DNA from: Herbinix sp.
Lineage (GTDB): Bacteria; Bacillota; Clostridia; Lachnospirales; Lachnospiraceae
DNA length: 64,000 bases
Direction: 5' to 3'
Assembly: GCA_029240245.1 (NCBI GenBank)
Contig: JARBTJ010000007.1
Coordinates: 30,204-94,203, forward strand
The notes beneath the pieces are model-generated. The model did no database searches, had not been told where the DNA came from, and saw nothing but the letters and a program-made list of their open reading frames with translations. This document shows, one piece after another, positions 20,788 through 29,257 of the stretch (positions are counted from its first letter, which is position 1; every line of letters starts with the position of its first letter). The translations under genes were made by a program, and so were the position numbers.

Positions 20788-21702
20788 TTATTTTGTCAAG
20801 TTCTCAGAGATTACTTCTGATTGATTTTGGGCTGCTTTGGCAAGAGCTTCTTCCCTTTCTATACGTTTTGCTTCAAGATCGAATTTTTTGCTTAAAAATT
20901 GATTTAGAGCTTCCGTTAAAGAAGGCTTATCAGCCTGTGTTGCTTGGGTATCAGTCTGTGCTAAAGTCTTGTTAAAAAATTCTTCCAGTGCTATATTCAA
21001 ATCTACTACCGATAACATATCCAATTCAGGATGTTCATTAAAATACGTCTCTAAAAGTGGAGCATCCTCCGGAGAGGTTACTATTATGGTACTGACAGCA
21101 AATTTACGCATTCCGTCACTGTTCGTGGCGTCTATTTCAGCAAAGAGGTAAGTGAAACCTACTTTTTTTGCTGTCACACGGCCGCCTGTGCTTATGGATG
21201 CGATGTTTGGATCATAACTGGAGAAACGAGCATTCTCTGCGGTATTACTGGGTTTTAAAATTACTCTTAGTAAATCAGTTTTTTCTACACCTAAGATTAA
21301 TCTTGACTTAGTAAATTTAACGCTGAAGGCCGGAGGGCCTACGGTAACATCACAGGTTAAGCTGGTTGAATTAGTACCATCTTTAATGGTAGCCGTTATA
21401 ATGGTTACACCTACATGGTTTGCAGTAATTGTACCATCATCATTAACAGAAGCAATTTCCGAATCATCAGACTTAAAACTAACCTTTGCACTTTCACTTA
21501 AATTATATGCTTTTAAGGTAAAGGACTTACCTTTTACCAATAGGATACTTTTTAAGTTTAGTCTGTAGTCGACAATTTTCTCCTTTCCGATTTCGCTTGC
21601 CTGTGCAGTCTTAGTTGGAAAAGACGTTATTGGGATAAGCAAGGAAAGAAAAAGAAGAAAGCCAAGGGTAATAAAGTATCGACGAAAATTCATCTTATTC
21701 AT
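20788..21702 (-). CDS. Exported protein with two Big_2 (Ig-like) domains
   Basis: The start is ATG 21702 with GGAGGATC upstream (304 residues). Residues 1-~35 form a signal peptide with a hydrophobic core and 'TAQASE' cleavage region. Two bacterial Ig-like Big_2 domains follow (~45-125 and ~128-215). Both show the family pattern 'S.D..IASV..DGTITANHVGVTIITA' and 'S.DPNIASISTGGRVTAKKVGFTYLFA'. The C-terminal 90 residues are helical, charged and Gln/Ala-rich, without a sortase motif or anchor. It may be a secreted or wall-associated adhesin-like protein; no enzyme domain is present. Confidence 0.8.
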   Translation of the reverse strand: MNKMNFRRYFITLGFLLFLSLLIPITSFPTKTAQASEIGKEKIVDYRLNLKSILLVKGKSFTLKAYNLSESAKVSFKSDDSEIASVNDDGTITANHVGVTIITATIKDGTNSTSLTCDVTVGPPAFSVKFTKSRLILGVEKTDLLRVILKPSNTAENARFSSYDPNIASISTGGRVTAKKVGFTYLFAEIDATNSDGMRKFAVSTIIVTSPEDAPLLETYFNEHPELDMLSVVDLNIALEEFFNKTLAQTDTQATQADKPSLTEALNQFLSKKFDLEAKRIEREEALAKAAQNQSEVISENLTK

Positions 21703-22018
21703 GGCTGATCCTCCGAATGTGGAAATTCCTAATGTCACATCCTATCTATTCAAGAATACTTTAACATTTGTTTTTGTCAGAAAAGTGTCATAATGTAAAA
21801 TTTTATATAATTTTGAACTGGTAATCTATTACGAAACTAAGGATTAAAAATTTACAAATATTAGATTTTGCAATATTTTACTTGTTTTTGACTTGTCTCA
21901 TCATATATAATAGAATAAATAAATTTAAATATTACAAAAAAAGTTATTTCATTATCACAAAGGTAAAACCTGCTGTAACTGCTGGACGAATAGATAAGTT
22001 TCATGATGAATTATTGAT

Positions 22019-22135
22019 TATAATATGATTAAGAGTTAATGGGCTGCGCACATTTCCGGCTTAAATATCTTGATATGCAAGGAATGGCAATGTAGTGTAG
22101 CTGGTAATCACCGAAGTCACTTTAATCATATTATA
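22019..22135. other. 14-bp perfect inverted repeat enclosing a structured segment
   Basis: TATAATATGATTAA (22019-22032) is exactly matched by TTAATCATATTATA (22122-22135). The 89 bases between them contain further complementary pairs (CATTTCC/GGAATG, ATATC/GATAT, GGT/ACC). It lies in the ~525-bp gap upstream of the two-component genes, so it could be a leader RNA or a DNA site. The rest of this gap (21703-22018) is AT-rich and I see nothing else in it. Confidence 0.45.
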
Positions 22136-22227
22136 GAATTATCATGAAATTGTTTGAAATATGAAACATTTTAACAAATAAATTCGTCTAATAATACGGG
22201 AAAAGAACTTTGAAAGGAGAAATGAAA

Positions 22228-22923
22228 ATGCAGCATATATTAATCGCGGATGATAACCGTGATATTACGGACATTTTATCAACATATTCCAGAATGGAGG
22301 GCTTTGAGCCTGTAGTAGCAGGTGATGGGGAAGAAGCAATTAAACTTTTCACTGAGTACGAGCCGGATGTTGTATTACTGGATGTGATGATGCCGAAGGA
22401 AGACGGATATGAGGTTTGCCGAAAGATCAGAAGCAAATCAAATGTACCGGTAATTCTGATAACGGCCCGCGGAGAAGATTTTGACAAAATAATGGGACTT
22501 GATATAGGAGCAGATGATTATATAGTAAAGCCCTTCAGTCCGCGTGAGGTAATGGCCAGAGTAAGAGCAGTACTCAGGAGAATGGCTAAAACTTCTAAGG
22601 ATGCTGCATCCGGTAATATTATCAGTATTGAAAATCTGGACATTAATTTGGATGAATATACACTACATATTGGTGGTACGAAGATAGCCCTTACAAAAAA
22701 GGAAATCGAAACCATGTGGACGCTTGCCACCAATCCGAATAAAGTCTTCACCAGGGATAATCTTTTAGACAGCTTATGGGGCTTTGATTACTTCGGGGAC
22801 AGCAGAACCGTCGATTCTCATATCAAACGTCTGCGGTCAAAATTAGATGCCGAGGATCATCCGGCTTGGAACATAAAAACCATCTGGGGCGTGGGGTATA
22901 AATTCGAAATTTCTGAAAAATAG
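22228..22923 (+). CDS. OmpR/PhoB-family response regulator
   Basis: I place the start at ATG 22228, 7 nt after AAAGGAGA; earlier in-frame TTG/ATG codons sit on or too close to that site. The 231-residue protein has an N-terminal receiver domain with acidic pocket 'IADDNRD', the phosphorylated Asp52 in 'LLDVMMPKEDGY', the switch Thr in 'VILITARGED' and the conserved Lys in 'VKPFSPRE'. A winged-helix DNA-binding domain follows from ~residue 135 ('FTRDNLLDSLWG', 'DSRTVDSHIKRLRSKL', 'TIWGVGYKF'). The cognate kinase starts 9 nt downstream. Confidence 0.93.
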   Translation: MQHILIADDNRDITDILSTYSRMEGFEPVVAGDGEEAIKLFTEYEPDVVLLDVMMPKEDGYEVCRKIRSKSNVPVILITARGEDFDKIMGLDIGADDYIVKPFSPREVMARVRAVLRRMAKTSKDAASGNIISIENLDINLDEYTLHIGGTKIALTKKEIETMWTLATNPNKVFTRDNLLDSLWGFDYFGDSRTVDSHIKRLRSKLDAEDHPAWNIKTIWGVGYKFEISEK

Positions 22924-22932
22924 GGGATTACC

Positions 22933-24402
22933 ATGCATAAGGAAAATAGGGTACATGTTTTTAACCGGCTCTTTTTTAAATTGTATTTAAACTATGCAGT
23001 GATGCTTTTGGTCACAGCTGTCTTAATCGGTTTGATTTTTATGAAGCTGTACGAAGATACCACTATGAATGATAACTTAGATAAGATTAAAAGCCAGGCT
23101 GCCGGAATCTCAAAGCGTATGTCGGAATTCATCCAAGATGAAAAATATGATGAGGTAACAGATTATATAAAGGATTTGGAGGATATTAACGGCCTGGATA
23201 TATGGACGATCTCAAATCCGCTTGCAGTATTTCCGATGGATGAGGAAATGGAAACCAATGCCTATGCGGACCTTGAGGGAACGGATTATATATCCATCAT
23301 TGACAGCGCATTTCATAATATTCCGGATAAACGGACCACATATAAAGATGAACTATATGATGTGCCGACAATTACCGTATCCGAACCCATCTATGGTATT
23401 AACAGAGAAGTGGCAGGTGCAGTTTTACTGGTGCTTGAGGTTGATGGTCTGAATAAGGTAATACAGAGCAGTCTTCAGCTGATTGTGATTAGTATTATTG
23501 TTGCATTGGCAATTTCGTTTATTATTATCATAGTATTTGCGACGGAATTATCGCTTCCAATTTCCAGAATGCGAGGGACCGCACTCGAATTGGCATCAGG
23601 AAATTATCACAGCAAGACTGGGATTAAGCGAAATGATGAGCTGGGAGATTTGGCGAAAACAGTAGATATATTATCGGAAAAGCTTTTAGAAAATGATATC
23701 CAGCGGAAAAACCTTGATCAGATGAGACTGGATTTCTTTGCTAACGTATCACATGAGCTGCGGACACCGATTGCGGTTATACGCGCATATACCGAAACTT
23801 TAGTAGATGGTGTTGTGAAGGAGACAGATAAGGTAAATCAGTATTATGACCGTATGTTGTCAGAGTGTAAAAGCATGGAACGTCTGGTTGGAGATCTGAT
23901 GTTATTATCAAAAATGCAAAACCCGGATTTCAGTATTGAAAAAGAACCGGTCGATTTGATTCAGGTATTTCATAATATTATGCGGAGTGCAAGTGCAATA
24001 GCAGAAAAGAAAAATATTACCATTCAGGTTATAAAGGATTCACCGGATTACTGGATGATTGGTGATTATGAGCGCCTCAGACAGATGTTTATGATTATCC
24101 TGGATAATGCAATTAAGTTTTCCGATGAAAATAGAACCGTACACATAAATTTATCAAAATCGGACAAAATAGTAGTGACTATTCGAGATGAAGGCATTGG
24201 AATTGAACAGGCCGATCTCGGTAATATCTTTGAAAAGTTTTACAAGTCTAATCTGCGTCAGAACGCAAGCGGAACCGGACTTGGCTTAGCCATCGCCAAA
24301 CAGATTTCATTAAAGCACGGAGGAACCATTGAAGTGAAATCGACGCTTGGTGTAGGAACAGAATTTATATTTACCTTTCTTCCTTATCAAATGGAATTCT
24401 AA
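22933..24402 (+). CDS. Membrane sensor histidine kinase
   Basis: This 489-residue kinase pairs with the response regulator just upstream. Two membrane segments (~15-40 and ~175-200) bracket an extracytoplasmic sensor region of about 135 residues with many acidic residues. A HAMP domain, a HisKA domain with His274 in 'FANVSHELRTPIAV', and an HATPase_c domain with N box 'LDNAIKFSDE', G1 'RDEGIGIEQ' and G2 'GTGLGLAIAKQ' follow. The signal is unknown. The last codons (…MEF-stop) are the first part of a 25-bp tandem repeat array that continues past the stop. Confidence 0.92.
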   Translation: MHKENRVHVFNRLFFKLYLNYAVMLLVTAVLIGLIFMKLYEDTTMNDNLDKIKSQAAGISKRMSEFIQDEKYDEVTDYIKDLEDINGLDIWTISNPLAVFPMDEEMETNAYADLEGTDYISIIDSAFHNIPDKRTTYKDELYDVPTITVSEPIYGINREVAGAVLLVLEVDGLNKVIQSSLQLIVISIIVALAISFIIIIVFATELSLPISRMRGTALELASGNYHSKTGIKRNDELGDLAKTVDILSEKLLENDIQRKNLDQMRLDFFANVSHELRTPIAVIRAYTETLVDGVVKETDKVNQYYDRMLSECKSMERLVGDLMLLSKMQNPDFSIEKEPVDLIQVFHNIMRSASAIAEKKNITIQVIKDSPDYWMIGDYERLRQMFMIILDNAIKFSDENRTVHINLSKSDKIVVTIRDEGIGIEQADLGNIFEKFYKSNLRQNASGTGLGLAIAKQISLKHGGTIEVKSTLGVGTEFIFTFLPYQMEF

Positions 24403-24665
24403 GGACGAATTCCATATTGAATTCTAAGGACGAACTCCATACTGGATATAGGACGAACTCCATACTGAATTTAAGAACGAATTCCATACTGAATTCTAAG
24501 GACGAACTCCATACTGGATATAAGGACGAACTCCATACTGAATTTAAGAACGAATTCCATACAGAATTCTAGGACGAACTCCATACTGAATTCTAAGGAC
24601 GAACTCCATACTGAATTTAAGAACGAATTCCATATTGAATTTAAGGACGAACTTCATGCAGGAAT
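24394..24665. repeat. Minisatellite: 11 units of ~25 bp starting at the histidine-kinase stop codon
   Basis: The unit is close to GAATTCTAAGGACGAACTCC plus ATACT. About 11 units run from the last codons of the kinase gene. Three variants recur in the order A-B-C, A-B-C: A has GAATTCTAAGGACGAACTCC, B has GGATATAAGGACGAACTCC, and C has GAATTTAAGAACGAATTCC. This suggests amplification of a three-unit block. The array contains stop codons in its frames and looks noncoding. The first unit is also a 9-bp inverted repeat (ATGGAATTC/GAATTCCAT) across the stop codon. Confidence 0.9.
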
Positions 24666-24799
24666 TCCATGAATTTACAATCTAAAAAAAGATAAATAAC
24701 TTGAAAAATAGGATTTCATCAGTTATAATTACATTATACAAATCAAGTATTCCTGGGATGTTCGATACTCCTGTCATTTTGAACCTACATGATATAATA

Positions 24800-24960
24800 C
24801 GGGATTCCTACATTCGTAAGTAGATGTCAGGCCGCCGTTTGCAGCGGAAGGCAGAAGCTTATGTGCGGTTACCCACCTAGCTTGGCTAGGAGTCAAAATA
24901 CAGGAACCGGCATTTTGGGTATAATACGAATGATAAAAGCGGCCACGAGCCGCTTTTTTT
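24800..24960 (+). ncRNA. ssrS: Probable 6S RNA-like structured small RNA with terminator
   Basis: A perfect TATAAT (24793-24798) lies just upstream. The closing stem is CATTCGTA (24811) with TACGAATG (24925). Inside are GCCG/CGGC, the hairpin CCG-TTTGCAG-CGG and the hairpin CCTAGC-TTG-GCTAGG within 'ACCCACCTAG...CTAGGAGTC', then 'GGAACCGGCATTTTGGGT'. A textbook terminator (AAAGCGGC...GCCGCTTTTTTT, 24936-24960) ends it. The 3' half resembles Firmicute 6S RNA as I remember it, which would bind RNA polymerase holoenzyme. I am sure of an independent structured transcript, less sure of the family. No protein-coding frame fits it. Confidence 0.55.
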
Positions 24961-25004
24961 AATGATAGTATAAAGGAATGGACTTAATTGATAGAAAGTT
25001 CTTC

Positions 25005-25032
25005 TTGTTTTTTTGGGACATAACTATATAAT
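25005..25032 (+). promoter_or_regulatory. Promoter of nadE
   Basis: TTGTTT, a 16-bp spacer and TATAAT lie 66 bp upstream of the nadE start. Confidence 0.55.
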
Positions 25033-25098
25033 TAATATAGATATATGAGAGTATAACAATGAATGATAAAACGAAAAACTCACTTAAGGAGGCAGACA

Positions 25099-27027
25099 AT
25101 GAAGCACGGTTTTCTTCGGGTTGCGGCCGCGACACCGGTAATCCGGGTAGCAGATTGCAGCTACAATGCCGATAAAATAATAGAATTCATTACGATTGCA
25201 GATAACAGGGAAATCAAATTAGTGGTATTTCCTGAACTTTGCATTACCGGATATACTTGTGGAGATTTATTTTTCCAGGATACCTTACTGAAGCAGGCGG
25301 GAAGAGAAGTAATAAGAATTGCAGATTCTACACTTGGTAAAGAGCTGGTAGCGATCGTCGGTTTTCCTTATCTGCTGAAGGGCAAACTCTATAATACGGC
25401 TGCCGTTATTCATGGAGGAAGAGTTTTAGGTCTTGTTCCAAAAATGAGCATACCAAATTATTCGGAATTTTATGAAGCTAGACATTTTACGGAAGGGTTA
25501 TTGGACCCGGTTGGCATAGATTTTTTTGGCGAGGAAGTTTATTTCGGTTCAAGAATTATCTTTAAAAGCGAGGATTTGCCTGAATTCATTCTCGGTGTAG
25601 AAATCTGTGAGGATCTTTGGATTCCCCAATCTCCAAGTATTAACCACTGCATTGCAGGTGCCACTGTAATTGCCAATCTGTCAGCCAGTGATGAATTAAC
25701 CGGAAAGGATACCTACCGGAGGGAATTGGTGAAAAGCCAGTCCTCCAGACTTGTGTGTGCATATATTTATTCGGATGCAGGTGAGGGTGAATCCACAACG
25801 GACCTTGTGTTTGCCGGTCACAATCTGATCGCTGAGAACGGAACACTCCTGTCGGAATCTAATACCTTTGAAAATGGTATGATATATACCGAGGTTGACC
25901 TCGGTAAGCTGAAAAGTGAACGAAGAAGAATGCATACCTATTTAAGGCAGGGCACCTTTGATTATAAAGTAATTTCCTTTTCCTTTAAAGAAGGCGAATA
26001 TGAGCTGCCGGAGATTAAACTAAACCGATTTATAGATCCGGCTCCCTTTGTCCCTGCCCAAGCAGAGGACAGAGCAAAGCGCTGTAAGGATATTATTAAT
26101 ATTCAAGCCATGGGATTAAAAACCAGATTGGCCCATATCAACTGTAAATGTGCTGTCATCGGTCTATCCGGAGGGCTAGATTCCACCCTGGCTCTTCTAG
26201 TAACCAATAAAGCCTTTGAGCTGTTAAACCTTGATAAACAAGGGATTATCGCTGTCACTATGCCCTGCTTCGGTACAACGGACAGAACCTATCGTAATGC
26301 AGTGGATCTCGCAGAAAGTCTTGGTGTTACCTTACTGGAGGTGCCGATCCGGGAGGCGGTGGAGCAGCATTTTCGGGATATAGGACATGATAAAAATATT
26401 CATGATCTCACCTTTGAGAATAGCCAGGCAAGAGAGCGCACGCAAGTACTGATGGACATTGCCGGAAAAAACAACGGTTTTGTTGTCGGAACCGGAGATA
26501 TGTCGGAACTTGCGCTGGGCTGGGCTACCTATAATGGTGATCATATGTCCATGTACGGAGTAAATGCTTCCGTTCCGAAGACGCTGGTACGTTTCTTGGT
26601 ATCCTATTTTATTGACACTACAAATAATGAAAAATTAAAAGTCGTATTAGCCGATATCCTGGATACTCCGGTTAGTCCGGAGCTGCTTCCACCGAAGGAT
26701 GGCAAAATAGCGCAGAGGACCGAGGATATTGTCGGACCCTATGAGTTGCATGATTTCTTCTTATATTATATTCTTCGTTTTGGTTATGAGCCGGCGAAGG
26801 TATACCGTCTGGCAAAAATTGCATTTGAGGGAAGATATCCGAAGGACGTTATATTAAAATGGCTTAAGGTCTTCTATAAGAGATTTTTTATGCAGCAGTA
26901 TAAGCGTTCCTGCCTGCCGGATGGACCGAAGGTAGGTAGTGTATCCGTTTCACCGAGAGGTGATTTGAGAATGCCAAGCGATGCTTCCGCTGCCATCTGG
27001 ATGCAGGAACTGGATCAACTATCCTAG
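25099..27027 (+). CDS. nadE: Glutamine-dependent NAD+ synthetase
   Basis: This enzyme converts nicotinic acid adenine dinucleotide to NAD+ using glutamine and ATP. ATG 25099 has a perfect AAGGAGG and gives 642 residues, the usual two-domain length. The N-terminal nitrilase-type glutaminase domain has its catalytic Glu in 'FPELCITGYTCGDLF', Lys in 'PKMSIPNYSEFYE' and Cys in 'GVEICEDLW'. The C-terminal NAD synthase domain has the ATP pyrophosphatase P-loop 'GLSGGLDSTLAL' and 'GTGDMSELALGWATYNGD'. The gene stands alone between the 6S-like RNA and the degV repeat leader. Confidence 0.95.
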   Translation: MKHGFLRVAAATPVIRVADCSYNADKIIEFITIADNREIKLVVFPELCITGYTCGDLFFQDTLLKQAGREVIRIADSTLGKELVAIVGFPYLLKGKLYNTAAVIHGGRVLGLVPKMSIPNYSEFYEARHFTEGLLDPVGIDFFGEEVYFGSRIIFKSEDLPEFILGVEICEDLWIPQSPSINHCIAGATVIANLSASDELTGKDTYRRELVKSQSSRLVCAYIYSDAGEGESTTDLVFAGHNLIAENGTLLSESNTFENGMIYTEVDLGKLKSERRRMHTYLRQGTFDYKVISFSFKEGEYELPEIKLNRFIDPAPFVPAQAEDRAKRCKDIINIQAMGLKTRLAHINCKCAVIGLSGGLDSTLALLVTNKAFELLNLDKQGIIAVTMPCFGTTDRTYRNAVDLAESLGVTLLEVPIREAVEQHFRDIGHDKNIHDLTFENSQARERTQVLMDIAGKNNGFVVGTGDMSELALGWATYNGDHMSMYGVNASVPKTLVRFLVSYFIDTTNNEKLKVVLADILDTPVSPELLPPKDGKIAQRTEDIVGPYELHDFFLYYILRFGYEPAKVYRLAKIAFEGRYPKDVILKWLKVFYKRFFMQQYKRSCLPDGPKVGSVSVSPRGDLRMPSDASAAIWMQELDQLS

Positions 27028-27160
27028 GAGTGCTTAACCAATATGAATAGCAGTACGTTTCGTAATAAAACTTTTCGTAAATTCCATCAAATGACCCAGC
27101 ATTACGTTACAATGATATAAATGAGATAAAAACATCAGAGTCTGCACACTCTGTTACAAT

Positions 27161-27362
27161 ACAGGGAGGAGGAATCCTCCAAAAATACAGGGATGAGAAA
27201 TCCTCCCAAAATACAGGGAGGAATACTCCAAAAATATAGGGAGGAGAAATCCTCACAAAAATACAGGGAGGAGGAATCCTCCAAAAATACAGGGAGGAGG
27301 AATCCTCCAAAAATACAGGGAGGAGGAATCCTCCAAAAATACAGGGAGGAGGAATCCTCCAA
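27161..27362. repeat. Minisatellite in the degV leader: 8 units of ~26 bp with GGAGG palindromes
   Basis: The unit is ACAGGGAGGAGGAATCCTCC plus AAAAAT. The four downstream units are identical; the four upstream ones carry substitutions or short deletions. Each unit contains GGAGGA-A-TCCTCC, so every Shine-Dalgarno-like GGAGG can pair with its own unit. The true ribosome site of degV (GGAGG at 27368-27372) looks like a partial copy of the unit. No reading frame across it makes sense as a gene. Confidence 0.9.
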
Positions 27363-27380
27363 AGGATGGAGGATTAATAT

Positions 27381-28262
27381 ATGGCACTTAAGATTATTAC
27401 CGACTCCGCTTCCGATACACCGAAGTGGGTACAAGAAAAATATGGTCTGCATGTGATTCCGACCCCTGTGGTAATTGACGAACAGGATTATTTGGATGGA
27501 AAGACGATCGTTCCGGAGGAATTTTATGATATCCTGCGAAGTGGAAAGGATGTAAAGACCTATCATATTAATACCCATATGTTTTATGAAAACTTTCTGC
27601 CCTATGCAAAAAACGGGGATGAAGTGATTTATATCTGCTTTTCTACAGGAATTGCAGGTACATATAACGCAGCGAATTTAGCGAAGACAGAACTAATCGA
27701 ACAATATCCTGGTTTTAACATAACCATCATCGATTCAAAATGTGCATCCTTAGGCTTTGGCCTTGCTACCTATTATGCATTAAAAATGCAGGAAAACGGA
27801 GCCACCAAGCAGGAGATCATAGACGCCATCATCTGGCATTGTGAACATATGGAACATATTTTTACGGTAAATACCCTGGAATATCTCTTAAAGGGAGGAC
27901 GACTGAGCAAGGCTTCTGCAATTGCAGGCGGACTCTTAGATATAAAACCAATCATTCAGGTGAATGATTCCGGAGCCTTGGAATCCATTGAAAAAGTAAG
28001 AGGAAGAAGCAAATCTTTAAAGCGTTTGATTGAGATTGTAGGCGAGCGAGGAAAAAATCTGGAGAAACAGACGATCGGAATTGTACATGGTGATGATTCG
28101 AAAACCATGGAATTTATGAAGGAACAATTACAGGGTGCGTATGGCAGTAGATTTTTTATGGATAACTATGTGGGATGTGCAATCGGAGCTCATACCGGGC
28201 CGGGTATTATCGGCATTATCTTTTTAAATGAAGTATCGCCTTACGAGAAGTATTTCAAGTAG
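27381..28262 (+). CDS. DegV-family fatty-acid-binding protein
   Basis: This is a 293-residue cytosolic protein of the DegV family. Family members bind a fatty acid between two alpha/beta domains, and in some Firmicutes act as FakB, presenting fatty acids to the kinase FakA. The N-terminus 'KIITDSASDTPKW' and the ligand-contact regions 'STGIAGTYNAANLA', 'YLLKGGRLSKASA' and 'GAHTGPGIIGIIF' are characteristic. ATG 27381 has GGAGG 8 nt upstream. Its leader is unusual because it contains eight tandem 26-bp repeats each carrying another GGAGG. A fakA gene is not in this window. Confidence 0.9.
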   Translation: MALKIITDSASDTPKWVQEKYGLHVIPTPVVIDEQDYLDGKTIVPEEFYDILRSGKDVKTYHINTHMFYENFLPYAKNGDEVIYICFSTGIAGTYNAANLAKTELIEQYPGFNITIIDSKCASLGFGLATYYALKMQENGATKQEIIDAIIWHCEHMEHIFTVNTLEYLLKGGRLSKASAIAGGLLDIKPIIQVNDSGALESIEKVRGRSKSLKRLIEIVGERGKNLEKQTIGIVHGDDSKTMEFMKEQLQGAYGSRFFMDNYVGCAIGAHTGPGIIGIIFLNEVSPYEKYFK

Positions 28263-28375
28263 TCAACGAGAAATCAAACGGTTATGTAAGCGGACAATTT
28301 ATACATAGAAAAAGCTTATTGATTGATATAAAACTTAGGATACCTATGGTAGATATATCAATATTCCCACAAATA

Positions 28376-28421
28376 GAATGCTGTAAAGCTAATTACGGAG
28401 GTAGTAAGCTTTACAGCATTC
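28376..28421. other. 15-bp perfect inverted repeat between convergent genes
   Basis: GAATGCTGTAAAGCT and AGCTTTACAGCATTC are separated by 16 bases. It lies between degV and the convergent membrane-protein gene and could end transcription from both sides. There is no T-run, so Rho-independent termination would be atypical. Confidence 0.6.
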
Positions 28422-28446
28422 CGGGAATGGTGCTATGTAAGTATGG

Positions 28447-28890
28447 CTACGGTGTAGGCGTGGGTTTTGCTTTATCAAGCGCAAGCTTGATCGCTTCAAT
28501 CAAAAGGGTCTGTGTGTATCTGCTGTCCTCCTTAATTTCCAGTTGATCAATGGGAACATCCATGTAAAGTTGGTCTGCGATTAATTCCAGGGAAGGCGCT
28601 ACGAGAGGAAACATAGTAGTAATTGTTTCATCAATGTTGATGATTCTTACGGAATTGATGTGATCCTCATCTAATACTACCTCAAGATTAATCGCTGTGT
28701 CGTTCAGTGCGATGGAGGAGGTCCATTTGCCCGGTATATACAGGTTAGTGCTGGTTGAAGTGCCATTATCTTCTTTATCTGGCCAGAACATAAATATTAG
28801 AAGAAGAATCAGCAGGATACCTAACGCTGCAAAAATCACCGTATATATAATTTCTTTTAACTGGATAACTACTATTTTTGTCTTTGCCAT
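28447..28890 (-). CDS. Small membrane-anchored hypothetical protein
   Basis: The start is ATG 28890 with GGAGG 7 nt upstream (147 residues). One long N-terminal transmembrane helix (~15-37, 'VIFAALGILLILLLIFMFW') follows a basic segment, so the rest should lie outside the membrane. The outer domain (~50-147) has alternating hydrophobic strands ('INLEVVLDEDHINSVRIINI') ending in a helix and a short Thr/Pro tail. The fold resembles small FMN-binding-like or beta-rich accessory domains only in a general way. I cannot name a family. Nothing in the context fixes a function. Confidence 0.6.
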   Translation of the reverse strand: MAKTKIVVIQLKEIIYTVIFAALGILLILLLIFMFWPDKEDNGTSTSTNLYIPGKWTSSIALNDTAINLEVVLDEDHINSVRIINIDETITTMFPLVAPSLELIADQLYMDVPIDQLEIKEDSRYTQTLLIEAIKLALDKAKPTPTP

Positions 28891-29107
28891 CTCTATCCTC
28901 CGGAGCATCAGTGCTTCATTGTCTTAATCTTAATATATATTATTAAACAAGATAATAATTTATGCAATTAAACATTAATTTTATATCACTTATTCACTTA
29001 TTACAGAGTACGTAAAGGAAGTTTATCTCCGGACCGGTAGGAATCGATTTGACTTCGGATTCATTAAGGAATACACTTCGATATGCCAATTTGTAATAAC
29101 TTCATAT

Positions 29108-29257
29108 AGGCGTTTGCGAAACTCATATTCTGTATTAACTGCGCACACAACATATACTACTCCGGAGCGGAAGTTAAGCCCGTAGGAAACGCTTACGCGG
29201 AGGAATAGTATGTGTTGTGTGTGCAATATCAAAAACTATATCGTTTCGCAAACGCCT
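29108..29257. mobile_element. MITE-like 150-bp hairpin element, copy 1 (complete)
   Basis: The termini are AGGCGTTTGCGAAAC and GTTTCGCAAACGCCT, perfect inverted repeats, and most of the element can fold on itself (for example GCACACAACATATACTA against TAGTATGTGTTGTGTGTGC). It is flanked by exact 13-bp direct repeats AATAACTTCATAT at 29095-29107 and 29258-29270, as expected of a target-site duplication. It has no protein-coding capacity. It sits 30 bp upstream of the addB start, and the right-hand duplication touches the addB ribosome site. Confidence 0.85.

Noticed and set aside
24394..24665. Possible CRISPR array at the 25-bp repeats
   Set aside because: Units are directly adjacent with no unique spacers, and no cas genes are near. 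The same holds for the arrays at 27161, 40080 and 63077.
27135..27578. Minus-strand frame with repeated SSLYFWRIPPP units through the degV leader array
   Set aside because: It is a translation of the tandem repeat and runs antisense into degV; no start signal.
29165..29190. Partial 5S rRNA gene
   Set aside because: Only a short core matches 5S and it lies inside a repeated mobile-like hairpin, so it is not a functional rRNA gene; kept as an observation on the element's origin.
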